Shown: positions 16,721 through 24,685 of the stretch, one piece after another
How the letters are laid out: each line of letters opens with the position of its first letter
Numbering within the stretch: position 1 is the stretch's first letter
Assembly: GCF_018343535.1 (NCBI RefSeq)
Contig: NZ_JAGYPF010000006.1
Coordinates: 186,001 to 250,000 of the forward strand
Direction: 5' to 3'
DNA: 64,000 bases
Origin: Neobacillus rhizophilus
GTDB taxonomy: Bacteria; Bacillota; Bacilli; Bacillales; Cytobacillaceae
Notes under the pieces: model-generated
What the model saw: only the letters and a program-made list of their open reading frames with translations
What the model was told of the DNA's origin: nothing
The model's database searches: none
Position numbers and translations under genes: made by a program

Positions 16721-18131
16721 TCAAATATCCGCTTTTAATAGTTCAATCTTATCCTGAAAATAGTAGTATTTTCCCCAGTGTCTCGTGAGCGACCTCCAAT
16801 TATTAAAATTAGCCTTTTGTTTATCGAATTTTTTTGGGAAAGACAGCACAGAGTCATATTTTGGTTTTTCCGTTTTAAAATAATAGCCTCTTCTTGCAAT
16901 CATGCAAGCAGCGGAACCATGGGAACTTAGTCCGTAACGCGCCATAAATTCCCGCTTTTTTTGCTTTTGATTCGATTAATTGTTGAAAGGAGGAATAGGC
17001 AAACCCCGAAAGCATCCGCGCATATTTAGTGCCCATTTCTCTTAAACTGGCTTTCTTTTTGGAAAAATCCAATTTCTCGATCACGACATCTTTTTGTACG
17101 GAAACGGCATGGGCTAGAATTTCCTTTAACGCATCGCTTAAAGAAGCTTGCAACTGTTCTTTTCTCCGGCAATACATCGGAACATCCACTGTCCAGCTTT
17201 TGATTGGGTTGCCAAACCGGTCAATTTCACAAATAGCCAAAAATCCTGCATTGAGGTCGATTCCAATCAATCCATTCAGGTTGGATGTTCCTATTTTTGG
17301 AGTCTCTTTTTCAAGGGTTGCGTTCACATACCACCCTTTTTCCTGTTTCAAAAAACGATAAGTAATGGAGGAAAAATATTTTTGCGGTTTGCCGTTTCGG
17401 GTGAAGCCCATATAAGGAATCTTTGCCTGATCAATGACCTCTTGGCCATAGGGAAAATGCACTTCCGGAAAGGTGATATATTTGCCATATTTCGAAATAA
17501 AATGATCGGCCACCCGGAGTCTTAAGGCGTTTTGTAAATCATAGGTGGCTGATTGATTTCCATACGTTTCATCTTTGGAACCCACCACAAGAAACTGGGA
17601 ACTTCTGGACTCAAGCCACTTTTCCTTCCATTGCGCATGATCCTTGTATTTATTTTCTTCCAAATAAAATTGCTTATGGAACAACTTCTTGGACCCAAAA
17701 CAAATGCGAATTTTATGATTTAGTTCATCTGATTTTAATTTTTCCAATTTGTGCTGTATATTTCGGAGCCTTCGCTTTTTTTGGTGGAGGTAAAATTTCA
17801 TGTTTCGGTATTTTTTATGTTGTTTCGGGAAGGCCGGACTAGTTTGAGGAATTCTCAGAAGTTTTTGCAGAAGCTTATCTTTTTGAGTGGTTTTCTTAAC
17901 GATGCTTTTTTGTAAATATTCAATTTTGGATTCTAGTTGTTGAATATCAAATTTCCTTTTTTCTAAAATAGAAGAAACCTTCCCATCCAGCTGCATCCTC
18001 AGGGAGTTGAATTGTCTGGCGGTAAGGCCAAATTGTTTGGAAAAAGACTTCTTCAGGGATGTGGTTGGCATCCCTTTAATGTGGGGATTGAACAAATAAT
18101 TTCCGCTCCAGCATGCCAAAAAATCGGCCAT
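16721..18131 (-). pseudogene. TnpB-related RuvC-fold protein, frameshifted
   Basis: The first frame (16875-18131) has the family N-terminus (KKSFSKQFGLTARQFNSLR), a coiled-coil basic region (about 55-135), RuvC-I GIDLNAGF (Asp292) and RuvC-II VIEKLDF (Glu352). After KKAGIY (about residue 396) the frame shifts, and the true C-terminus continues in the next frame as ARYGLSSHGSAACMIARRGY to the stop at 16721. Intact relatives have an NPAxTS-type segment between these blocks, which is missing, so a short deletion as well as a frameshift has occurred. The N-terminus is also short: the matching frame is closed by a stop about 10 codons before the first ATG. A nuclease role is unlikely now. Confidence 0.8.
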
Positions 18132-18366
18132 ATTCTGAAAGGTACATTTCCGATGTCAAATTATGATTCAATGGGATGTTACATAGTTTCGTTTGATAGG
18201 TTTGGATAATAATAGGTACTTTTATTAAAATTGATAAAAATAGTTACCCTAAATTTTGGAATCCTCATCATTCTGCATACATTTTTAATACATTAAAGTA
18301 TAATGTAAAAAATTATATATTTGTCTATTAATGTCTATATTTTTAGAAACTGCTTAGAACCCTGTT

Positions 18367-19674
18367 TCAGAGTTTCTGCCGTTCAAGTAAACATACCTGA
18401 CCATAACAATCAGTAAATTCAAGCCTGTAAGGGGCTCTATTGTTATAAAGAAAAAAAGTATATGTATCATTGATAAAGTCACTTTTACAAATCATCTTCG
18501 CGGCCTCAACTTGAATTGGCTGCAAACGGAACTTATAGGGAACACCATACATTTTTGGAACGACCGCAAACAGTTCATTATCATCATGTCTAACAGTAAT
18601 CTCAACCTTATCACTTTTATAGGTCCCTTCTAACGATCCCAGTGGAAGCGAATCCCCTTCGAGCGGAACAATTAGAGAAACACTGTTCACTTCTTCACCA
18701 AATATTATTTTTGCTAAATCACTGCTGATTTGCGTAACAGGAGTAATATTGAGATTACTTAATACGATTACCACAAGGTCCTCATTAGGATACATCACTA
18801 AATGATTAACAAAACCGTTCACATCGCCGAAATGACTACAAGTTTTATATTCACCCTCATCGATAAACCAACCGAAGCCATATCCATACCCGTTAATATT
18901 CGTAAACATTTGCTCCTGCAGCGACTGGTCTACTAAGGTGCTTTTTAAAAGTGCCTGACACCAAATATATAAATCTTCCAAAGTGGAGTACATGCCATAG
19001 GCGCCGAGCGGGAATGACATATCGATATGCTCGGTATGGATAATGTCCCCCCATACCGTATAGCCTTCCGCCATTGACTTTACAATACTGCGGCCATCGT
19101 CAATTCCCGTACACTTAAGCCCTAATTTTTCAAAAATCTCATTTTGTAGAAAATCTGCGTATGATTGTCCTGACGCCTTTTCAATTATTTTTGTCAGTAC
19201 CAAATAACCGGAATTGCTGTAGTTCATATCCGTCCCGGGAGTAAACTCCAGCGGCAAATTTTTAAACGAATCTATAACCGCATCAAGATTTGACGGCAAT
19301 CTCATTGTTTTCACCCAATACTCCGGACTGGAGGTAAAGTTAGGAATTCCCGAGGTATTGGTTAATAAGTGGCGAATTGTAATGACAGAACCATTCGGAT
19401 AATCCGCTAGAATTTTATCAATCTGGTGATCGATATCTAACTTTCCTTTTTCATGCAGCAGCATGATCCCTATCGCGGTGAAGGCTTTTGTTAACGAACC
19501 TACCCTAAACTTTGTGGTCGAAGAGTTGAAAATATCATATTGGAACGATGCATAACCGTATCCTTTTTTTAATAAAATTTCCCCTTTGTGTCCGACAAGC
19601 ACTGCGCCGTTAAAAAACTCGTTGGCGGTTAATGAGTCCATATAGGTTTCCAGTCTATTAATCTTGTCTTCCAC
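18367..19674 (-). CDS. Serine hydrolase, beta-lactamase class C/PBP4* family
   Basis: About 435 residues. The active-site SxxK is GSLTKAFT, the YxN motif is YSNSGYL, and HFGDVNG stands in for the KTG/HxG motif. A C-terminal lipocalin-like or DUF3471-type domain (about 335-435) follows. There is no signal peptide, so a cytosolic esterase or peptidase role is as likely as a link to the cell wall. The GTG at 19674, nine bases after AAAGGTG, is the best start; a GTG at 19686 lies too close to the RBS. It overlaps the MBL gene upstream by 17 bp and is translationally coupled to it. Confidence 0.82.
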   Translation of the reverse strand: MEDKINRLETYMDSLTANEFFNGAVLVGHKGEILLKKGYGYASFQYDIFNSSTTKFRVGSLTKAFTAIGIMLLHEKGKLDIDHQIDKILADYPNGSVITIRHLLTNTSGIPNFTSSPEYWVKTMRLPSNLDAVIDSFKNLPLEFTPGTDMNYSNSGYLVLTKIIEKASGQSYADFLQNEIFEKLGLKCTGIDDGRSIVKSMAEGYTVWGDIIHTEHIDMSFPLGAYGMYSTLEDLYIWCQALLKSTLVDQSLQEQMFTNINGYGYGFGWFIDEGEYKTCSHFGDVNGFVNHLVMYPNEDLVVIVLSNLNITPVTQISSDLAKIIFGEEVNSVSLIVPLEGDSLPLGSLEGTYKSDKVEITVRHDDNELFAVVPKMYGVPYKFRLQPIQVEAAKMICKSDFINDTYTFFLYNNRAPYRLEFTDCYGQVCLLERQKL

Positions 19675-20479
19675 TATTGATAACACCTTTCGAAAAGTCC
19701 GCGACTATTGAAGAAACGATATGAATTGAGTCCCATTCTCCTCCCGAAACAGTAATAAGCGGGTATTTTTTTGGAAACAGCTTTTCATTAATCTCCGCTA
19801 CGGAAAGCCCGCTTTTATAGAGATGCTCCACTTCCCCGCTAAGATTCTCGAGATTTTCCATTTTTTGCTTCAGCGTGTCTTTTCCATTCGGTATGAAGCC
19901 TGCATGGGCGCAAAACATCGAACCAAAATCATAATTTAATAGAGTCCGAATCGAATCCATGATGACCGGAATCGATTCACTCGACATAATCACCTTTGTC
20001 TTGGGAGCAACAAATAAATCTCCGGAAAAAAGCCGTCCAGTTTTCATATCTAGAAGTGCAACATGGTCATCGGCATGGCCCGGGGTGTAAATCACTTTCC
20101 AAGTTGATTTGTGCGATTGAATTGATTCTCCCAGCGGCAATGCCTGAAACTCTCTGCGTACCCCCCAGGTAATCTGGCGGTATTTCGGATAGGGAGCAAA
20201 CTCCGCACAAACGCCGACCCCTTTTGGATGGACATAAATTGGAATATCGCGATTTTCCTGAATCCACGGAGCGGTTCCAGAATGATCCTCGTGGCTGTGG
20301 GTTAAAACAACCTTATCAAATGAATGTTCTTTATAAAAAGAAATAAAATCCTCTTCAATGGATTGAGGACCCGTATCAACTAACATGCCGTCTACTAAAT
20401 AAGCATAAATTTTGCGGCCAAACCTTTCCACGGTCCCTTCAACACAGATAACATCCTCTTTTGAATACACTTCAATCAT
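19658..20479 (-). CDS. MBL-fold metallo-hydrolase
   Basis: 273 residues. The zinc ligands are complete: LTHSHEDHSG (HxHxDH), YTPGHADDH and FSGDLFV, then FCAHAG near the C-terminus. The glyoxalase-II-like arrangement suggests hydrolysis of a thioester or lactone; the substrate is unknown. It forms a two-gene operon with the serine hydrolase, which starts inside its 3' end. Both are hydrolases of small ester- or lactone-type substrates by family, so a shared catabolic or detoxifying function is possible. Confidence 0.85.
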   Translation of the reverse strand: MIEVYSKEDVICVEGTVERFGRKIYAYLVDGMLVDTGPQSIEEDFISFYKEHSFDKVVLTHSHEDHSGTAPWIQENRDIPIYVHPKGVGVCAEFAPYPKYRQITWGVRREFQALPLGESIQSHKSTWKVIYTPGHADDHVALLDMKTGRLFSGDLFVAPKTKVIMSSESIPVIMDSIRTLLNYDFGSMFCAHAGFIPNGKDTLKQKMENLENLSGEVEHLYKSGLSVAEINEKLFPKKYPLITVSGGEWDSIHIVSSIVADFSKGVINSGRQD

Positions 20480-20548
20480 TATTAAATCACCTCTTTATCT
20501 TCCAAACATCTACTTCTACACTGCCATTAAACATCCCTCTTTATTTGC

Positions 20549-20590
20549 CAAAAAACAGCCGCCCGGAAATCACTCCAAGCGGCTGCCTTT
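20549..20590 (-). terminator. Terminator of the ba3 oxidase operon
   Basis: GGCAGCCGC pairs with GCGGCTG on the minus strand (stems 20579-20585 and 20556-20562), followed by TTTTTTGG. It lies just beyond the last gene of the operon. Confidence 0.85.
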
Positions 20591-20593
20591 CTA

Positions 20594-21151
20594 TTATTCA
20601 TATTTCGTCCGGTCCGTAAAAGTAATATATATCAAGTATATAACTATACATATTGCCGTAGTCAAGAAGCCCCAGCCTAGCGTGATTTGCTCGATAACCA
20701 AGTAGTTATTGCATAATTGGACAGGTGCATCAATATAAAGCCAGCCTACCACCAGAAACAGAATGGTGAAGAAGATAAAAAGAATGTTTTTTCCAAGTGA
20801 ATTTAGCCTTTTCCAGCTGTCCCTCAAGGGAAATCCAGCTAAAAGCGATAAACTCACAAACTTAAATACCTCTACGCTTTGTTCTGTTAAAGCGTCATCC
20901 ATCGAACGCGGCAGCGTCCAGAAGCCTACAATTATGACAAACAATAAAATTCCCGGAACGCCATTCCCGTTCCATTTATCAAAAAATCTCGGAAAGCGGT
21001 CCATAAAAAGTCGTGCCATCAGGAATCCCGCAAACACCACCATTGGCATTTGCATATGCATATGAATAATCATCACAGATTCCATAAAATGGGCAATAGG
21101 CGGAATAGCTAGGGCAATAAGTAACAATAATCCATATATAAATTGTTGCAT
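20594..21151 (-). CDS. Met/His-rich membrane protein of the ba3 oxidase operon
   Basis: 185 residues with about five or six membrane segments. I do not recognise a named family. The striking feature is an early HMHMQMPM cluster (about residue 30) following MESVMII, similar in style to copper-binding motifs of CtaG-type assembly factors. The start codon lies three bases after the stop of the sco gene, so the two are cotranscribed and probably coupled. A role in delivering copper to CuA or CuB of the oxidase is inferred from motif and context only. Confidence 0.7.
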   Translation of the reverse strand: MQQFIYGLLLLIALAIPPIAHFMESVMIIHMHMQMPMVVFAGFLMARLFMDRFPRFFDKWNGNGVPGILLFVIIVGFWTLPRSMDDALTEQSVEVFKFVSLSLLAGFPLRDSWKRLNSLGKNILFIFFTILFLVVGWLYIDAPVQLCNNYLVIEQITLGWGFLTTAICIVIYLIYITFTDRTKYE

Positions 21152-21154
21152 TGA

Positions 21155-21787
21155 TTATTCCCCCGCTTCCTGATTTAGAATCTTGACAACCTTATCGGCT
21201 GCCTCATCTATTTTTTTATAGTCCATCACATCTTGAAGACTGCCTTTCGGGTCTACTAAATAAAATGCTGAATTATGAGTGAAATTCCCGTATCCGTCAG
21301 GAATGACAGTCACTCCAAATTCTTTTAGCAAAGCATCCAATTCATTCTTGTCCGGAACCCTTGCCATCCGCCAGGTTTCCCCATCACTTTTAAAATAAGT
21401 GCGGTATTTTTCCAGCGTCTGTGGAGTGTCTCTGGATGGGTCAAAGCTGATGCTCAAAAATACGATATCCTTTCCCAAATATTTTTTCGGGATCTGTTCG
21501 TAAACCTTTGACATGTTCATTTCCAACTGCGGGCAGACAGATGTACAAGACGTATAAAGAAAGGTAATAAATACGTACTTCCCTTTGAATTCAGAGATGG
21601 AATATTCCCGTTGCTTGCTGTCCTCCAATGTTATTTTAGGAAATTTCGGCTTCTCGTCCAGCAGCCTGTTGACCCTGGCTGTTTCCGCCGTAAAGGCTCG
21701 AAAACCGTCTGTGCCTGTATAAAATAAAACAAATCCAAACACAAATACGACTAATAGTGAAATTACCTGATGCCGATTTTTGATCAT
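21155..21787 (-). CDS. SCO1/SenC family copper chaperone
   Basis: 210 residues: an N-terminal membrane anchor (about 8-28) followed by a thioredoxin-like domain facing outward. The copper ligands are present: YTSCTSVCPQ (CxxxC) and the histidine of HNSAFYLVD. Sco proteins insert copper into, or reduce, the CuA site of cytochrome c oxidase subunit II, which fits its place downstream of coxII/coxI. The ATG at 21787 has GGGAAG eight bases upstream and is preferred over the GTG three codons earlier. Confidence 0.92.
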   Translation of the reverse strand: MIKNRHQVISLLVVFVFGFVLFYTGTDGFRAFTAETARVNRLLDEKPKFPKITLEDSKQREYSISEFKGKYVFITFLYTSCTSVCPQLEMNMSKVYEQIPKKYLGKDIVFLSISFDPSRDTPQTLEKYRTYFKSDGETWRMARVPDKNELDALLKEFGVTVIPDGYGNFTHNSAFYLVDPKGSLQDVMDYKKIDEAADKVVKILNQEAGE

Positions 21788-21838
21788 AACGACCACTTCC
21801 CAAACCTATTTTTAAAAAAGTTCTCTCTCTTTTAGCAG

Positions 21839-21871
21839 AAAGAGATAGCCCAGCAAACGAGCTATCTCTTT
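21839..21871. other. Intra-operon stem-loop between coxI and sco
   Basis: AAAGAGATAGC (21839-21849) and GCTATCTCTTT (21861-21871) form a perfect 11-bp stem without a clear T-run on the coding strand. It could attenuate or stabilise the mRNA between the structural genes and the accessory genes. Confidence 0.55.
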
Positions 21872-21891
21872 TGTTATCAAAACTGTCCAGC

Positions 21892-22006
21892 TTCAGCGCC
21901 TAGGGGCTCGAAGGTCTACAGCCAATCCGTCAAGAAGGCTAAAGAGCAGCCTTCTCGCCAACTCGTCTTATGCCTTGCGCCCCTGTGCAAGGCGCTTCCG
22001 CTTTTC
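21892..22006. repeat. 115-bp interspersed repeat inside the oxidase operon
   Basis: Starts CTGTCCAGCTTCAGCGCCTA and ends CAAGGCGCTTCCGCTTTTC, with an internal pairing block (AAGAAGGCT/AGCCTTCT). I recognise this composition as a widespread Bacillus-group interspersed repeat. It begins four bases past the coxI stop and separates coxI from sco without any promoter I can identify. Confidence 0.65.
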
Positions 22007-22009
22007 TAA

Positions 22010-23689
22010 TTACCAAGTCTTGAACCCTGGTGATCCTGGAGGTGCATTGACAATAAATTCTGTTAGTGGAACGACATATGCCATTGCGACGACTAATAGC
22101 ATAACCACAATCCATAGTCCCCAGCGCTCTGTCCAATAAGGAGTTGGAGAAGCATTTTCTTCTGCTTCCGCAATTGGGAATTCTGTTTCCCCTCTTGGTG
22201 CAAAGAACATCATATTAATTACCGCATACACTTGAAGAATAACACCGATGATTAACAAAGTACCGCCGACAGCCATTGCCATCATATATGGGTTCCAGCC
22301 TAATGCTGTTGCATGATCGCCATATGTTGTAAATGAAGTTCTTCGTGGTGAGCCAAATAATCCGACTGTGTGCATGGCACCTGACATAAAGATCATGCCG
22401 ATTGTCCAGATCCAAGTTTGGATGACGCCTAATTTATTGATTTGTGGTGTTAGAACACGTCCTGAAATATATGGAACTAACCAATAACTAATCCCAAAGA
22501 ATGCCAATGCGACAGTTACACCAAGCGTTAAGTGGAAGTGACCGACAATCCACATCGTGTTATGAACAACTGTGTCCAATTGGTTGGTTGTTTGCGCAAT
22601 ACCACCGGCACCCGCTGGAGCAAACGAAGCCATACTGATAAATAGCGCTAGGAAACGAACATCGCCCCATGGCATTTTTTTATACCAGCCGATCAGTCCC
22701 TTTCCGCCTTGCTTTCTTGCAGTCTTTTCAAATACTGCAAACATGGCCCAAGCGGTCATTAATGATGGGAAACCAATTGCTAAACTCATAAATACGTGCA
22801 TCATTTTAACTGGTAAAGAAATACCTGGATCAATGATTTGGTGATGGAATCCACCGGTAATGTTCATGATTACCAAAGCGATAATAACGACACGGGTTAA
22901 TGTGTCACTCCAGCGTCTGCCGCCGATTAATTTCGGTGCAATGACATACCATGCAGAAGTAGCTGTTAAATACCAGATATTTACGAGCGTATGTCCAAAG
23001 GCCCAGAATAATGTACGAGAAACCATAACATTAACCGTCTTAACCCAGCCTAAAGACCAAGGAATTAGATATAAAACTTCAATTGCTACAGGAATAAGTG
23101 CAAAAAACATTAGAACGTTGATACCGGTTGCAAAGTAAGAGAAGATTGGAACATGCTTTCCTTTATTATTTTTCCGCCAATTGGCTACTTGGATAAATGC
23201 GCCAACGTTGCACAACCACATACCCACTGCGAAGAATACTAAACCGATATAAAACATTGGGTGTGCTTTTAAAGGCGGATAGAATGTGTACATTACTGAT
23301 GCTTCATTCATGAGGATTGGAATAACAACCAATACAGCGCCAATAATCTTGGATGCAAACGCAGTCCAGACAAACTTTCTAACCTTTGGAAGAAGCCCTC
23401 CCAGTTCATGTGAAAGACCTGCATACAGATAACCAAATGTAAAGAAAGTAGTGAAGGCAAGAAGCATGAACACACCGTGCATCGTAAGAACCTGATAATA
23501 GTTTAACCACGATGGCAGTTCAAGAAGACCGGCACGGTTTAAACCCTGTGCTAACCCTAAAAATCCACCAACTAACAAGATGACAAATGATACAAATAAA
23601 TATGTTTTCGAAATTTTTGCGTCTTCTTTATTAACACCTAGCAATTTAGTTGCTTTTGTTTTAAACGTTTGATTTATTGCTGTTTCCAT
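22010..23689 (-). CDS. b(o/a)3-type cytochrome c oxidase subunit I
   Basis: 559 residues with about 13 membrane helices, the layout of B-type (ba3) heme-copper oxidases. Heme and CuB ligands are visible: LTMHGVFM (first heme histidine), FGHTLVNIWYLTATSAWY (CuB histidine region), GGFHHQIID (paired CuB histidines) and VGHFHLTLG (high- and low-spin heme ligands). It reduces oxygen to water and pumps protons. It follows subunit II by 14 bp with a strong AGGGGGG RBS. The D-channel residues typical of A-type oxidases are not evident, consistent with the B family. Confidence 0.93.
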   Translation of the reverse strand: METAINQTFKTKATKLLGVNKEDAKISKTYLFVSFVILLVGGFLGLAQGLNRAGLLELPSWLNYYQVLTMHGVFMLLAFTTFFTFGYLYAGLSHELGGLLPKVRKFVWTAFASKIIGAVLVVIPILMNEASVMYTFYPPLKAHPMFYIGLVFFAVGMWLCNVGAFIQVANWRKNNKGKHVPIFSYFATGINVLMFFALIPVAIEVLYLIPWSLGWVKTVNVMVSRTLFWAFGHTLVNIWYLTATSAWYVIAPKLIGGRRWSDTLTRVVIIALVIMNITGGFHHQIIDPGISLPVKMMHVFMSLAIGFPSLMTAWAMFAVFEKTARKQGGKGLIGWYKKMPWGDVRFLALFISMASFAPAGAGGIAQTTNQLDTVVHNTMWIVGHFHLTLGVTVALAFFGISYWLVPYISGRVLTPQINKLGVIQTWIWTIGMIFMSGAMHTVGLFGSPRRTSFTTYGDHATALGWNPYMMAMAVGGTLLIIGVILQVYAVINMMFFAPRGETEFPIAEAEENASPTPYWTERWGLWIVVMLLVVAMAYVVPLTEFIVNAPPGSPGFKTW

Positions 23690-23703
23690 AGCCTTTCCCC
23701 CCT

Positions 23704-24171
23704 TTACTTAACCGTAATTGTAGTACTCATCATTTGGTGACCGGCACCGCAATATTCGTTACATAGCACTAAATAACTTCCCGGTTTATCAAACTTTTGG
23801 GTAACTCTTGAGATATAACCTGGTGTTACCATTGCATTAGCGTTTGTTTCGGCAATTTCAAAGCCGTGGACAACGTCTTTTGATGTTAAGATAAAATGCA
23901 CTGTTGATCCAGCTGGAACTTCAATATTTCCAGGATTAAAGCTAAATACTTGCAATGTCATGACTACTTCGTATTCATGATCGCCAATCTGTTTAATTCC
24001 AGGCTTATCAAAAGGCGCTGTTTGATCTACTTTTTGCGAATCGATAGTTTGGATATTACTTGGCGGTGCCATTCCTTCAGCAACAGCCTGATAGCCCGTG
24101 ATTAACATGAAAATCATCATTATACCGAAGCTTAATGCCAGCCATATTTTTTCATCAAGATGCATCTTCAT
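23704..24171 (-). CDS. ba3-type cytochrome c oxidase subunit II (CuA)
   Basis: 155 residues, much shorter than caa3 subunit II, with a single N-terminal membrane helix (about 10-30) as in Thermus ba3. The CuA site is complete: the histidine of VVHGFEI, and LCNEYCGAGHQMM supplying both cysteines, the second histidine and the methionine. No cytochrome c domain is fused, so a separate cytochrome c or a blue copper protein is the donor. It lies between subunit IIA and subunit I. Confidence 0.93.
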   Translation of the reverse strand: MKMHLDEKIWLALSFGIMMIFMLITGYQAVAEGMAPPSNIQTIDSQKVDQTAPFDKPGIKQIGDHEYEVVMTLQVFSFNPGNIEVPAGSTVHFILTSKDVVHGFEIAETNANAMVTPGYISRVTQKFDKPGSYLVLCNEYCGAGHQMMSTTITVK

Positions 24172-24182
24172 TTCTTTCCCCC

Positions 24183-24332
24183 CTATACTCTAGTCATATA
24201 AAGTCCATATAAAGTTAAATAAGTAACGAGAATAACGACGCCAACCACACCTACGGAAATCCATGTACCTTTTAATGGTTCTTCATGCTGCTTGCCTGGC
24301 TTATTATTGCGATTTGCTTTTGCAGATGCCAT
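24183..24332 (-). CDS. Cytochrome c oxidase subunit IIA (small single-helix subunit)
   Basis: 49 residues: a basic hydrophilic N-terminus (KANRNNKPGK) and one hydrophobic helix from about residue 24 to 46. Size, topology and position directly before subunit II match the CoxIIA subunit of ba3 oxidases, which supplies the helix missing from the short subunit II. The RBS AAGGGGG is strong. The stop codon is 11 bp before the subunit II start. It is the first gene of the operon. Confidence 0.88.
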   Translation of the reverse strand: MASAKANRNNKPGKQHEEPLKGTWISVGVVGVVILVTYLTLYGLYMTRV

Positions 24333-24373
24333 TTGTGAATCCCCCTTTTGATTTATTCTGTTTTCTTACTTCT

Positions 24374-24416
24374 ATCATAGTTAGGAACGATTCTCAGCGA
24401 AGTGAACTGCATCACA
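24374..24416 (-). promoter_or_regulatory. Predicted oxidase-operon promoter with Fnr-like box at -41.5
   Basis: On the minus strand TGTGA-N6-TCACT (24401-24416), the CRP/Fnr consensus, precedes a -10 TATGAT (24374-24379) with a poor -35. With +1 at about 24367, the box centre falls at -41.5, the class II activator position. The rest of the 24333-24685 gap is AT-rich and, apart from the ctaB terminator, shows no gene; a 72-codon AT-rich frame there has no family features. Confidence 0.6.
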
Positions 24417-24640
24417 TTTCATAAGTGATTTTAATCGGAAGAAAAAAGGGAAAATTATTGTACTTTTTTTCTAAAATCCGAAAGTTTATGAAAAAGAGTA
24501 TGGAAAATAGCTGTATTTTCACTGTTTTTAACTTGTTAATTGAAATATTTCTATAGTGGAATAGAAAAAAAGAGTGAAAAAAGGGGGGAGAATTCAAAAA
24601 TGACAAATTTGTGAAATAAAGTAAAATCATCTTAAAAAAA

Positions 24641-24671
24641 CAAAAAAACCGTCCTTATTTTTCATAAGGAC
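24641..24671 (-). terminator. Terminator of ctaB
   Basis: GTCCTTA/TAAGGAC perfect 7-bp stem on the minus strand, followed by GGTTTTTTTG. It lies about 15 bp past the ctaB stop. Confidence 0.85.
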
Positions 24672-24685
24672 AGCTGCTAAATAAC

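Larger units (their letters stand above)
16357..18346 (-). mobile_element. Decayed TnpB-type element with perfect 16-bp inverted ends
   Basis: CTAAAAATATAGACAT (16357-16372) and ATGTCTATATTTTTAG (18331-18346) are exact reverse complements and bracket a frameshifted TnpB-like gene and its non-coding tail, 1,990 bp in all. The 16.36-kb end also folds on itself (ATATAGACA at 16363-16371 with TGTCTATAT at 16386-16394), recalling the subterminal hairpins of IS200/IS605 elements. No tnpA is present and I see no target duplication. The element lies between rsmF and a serine hydrolase gene. Confidence 0.7.

Noticed and set aside
16721..16945. Separate 74-residue gene
   Set aside because: Its sequence is the C-terminal block of the TnpB-like protein in a shifted frame; it is part of the pseudogene.
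18951..18964. GTGCCTGACACC as a further short-repeat copy
   Set aside because: It lies inside the serine hydrolase gene and encodes an ordinary WCQALL stretch of the family, so it is probably coincidence.
24412..24630. 72-codon minus-strand ORF upstream of coxIIA
   Set aside because: It is extremely rich in Phe, Ile, Leu and Lys from AT-rich DNA, has no convincing RBS, and overlaps the predicted oxidase promoter region.
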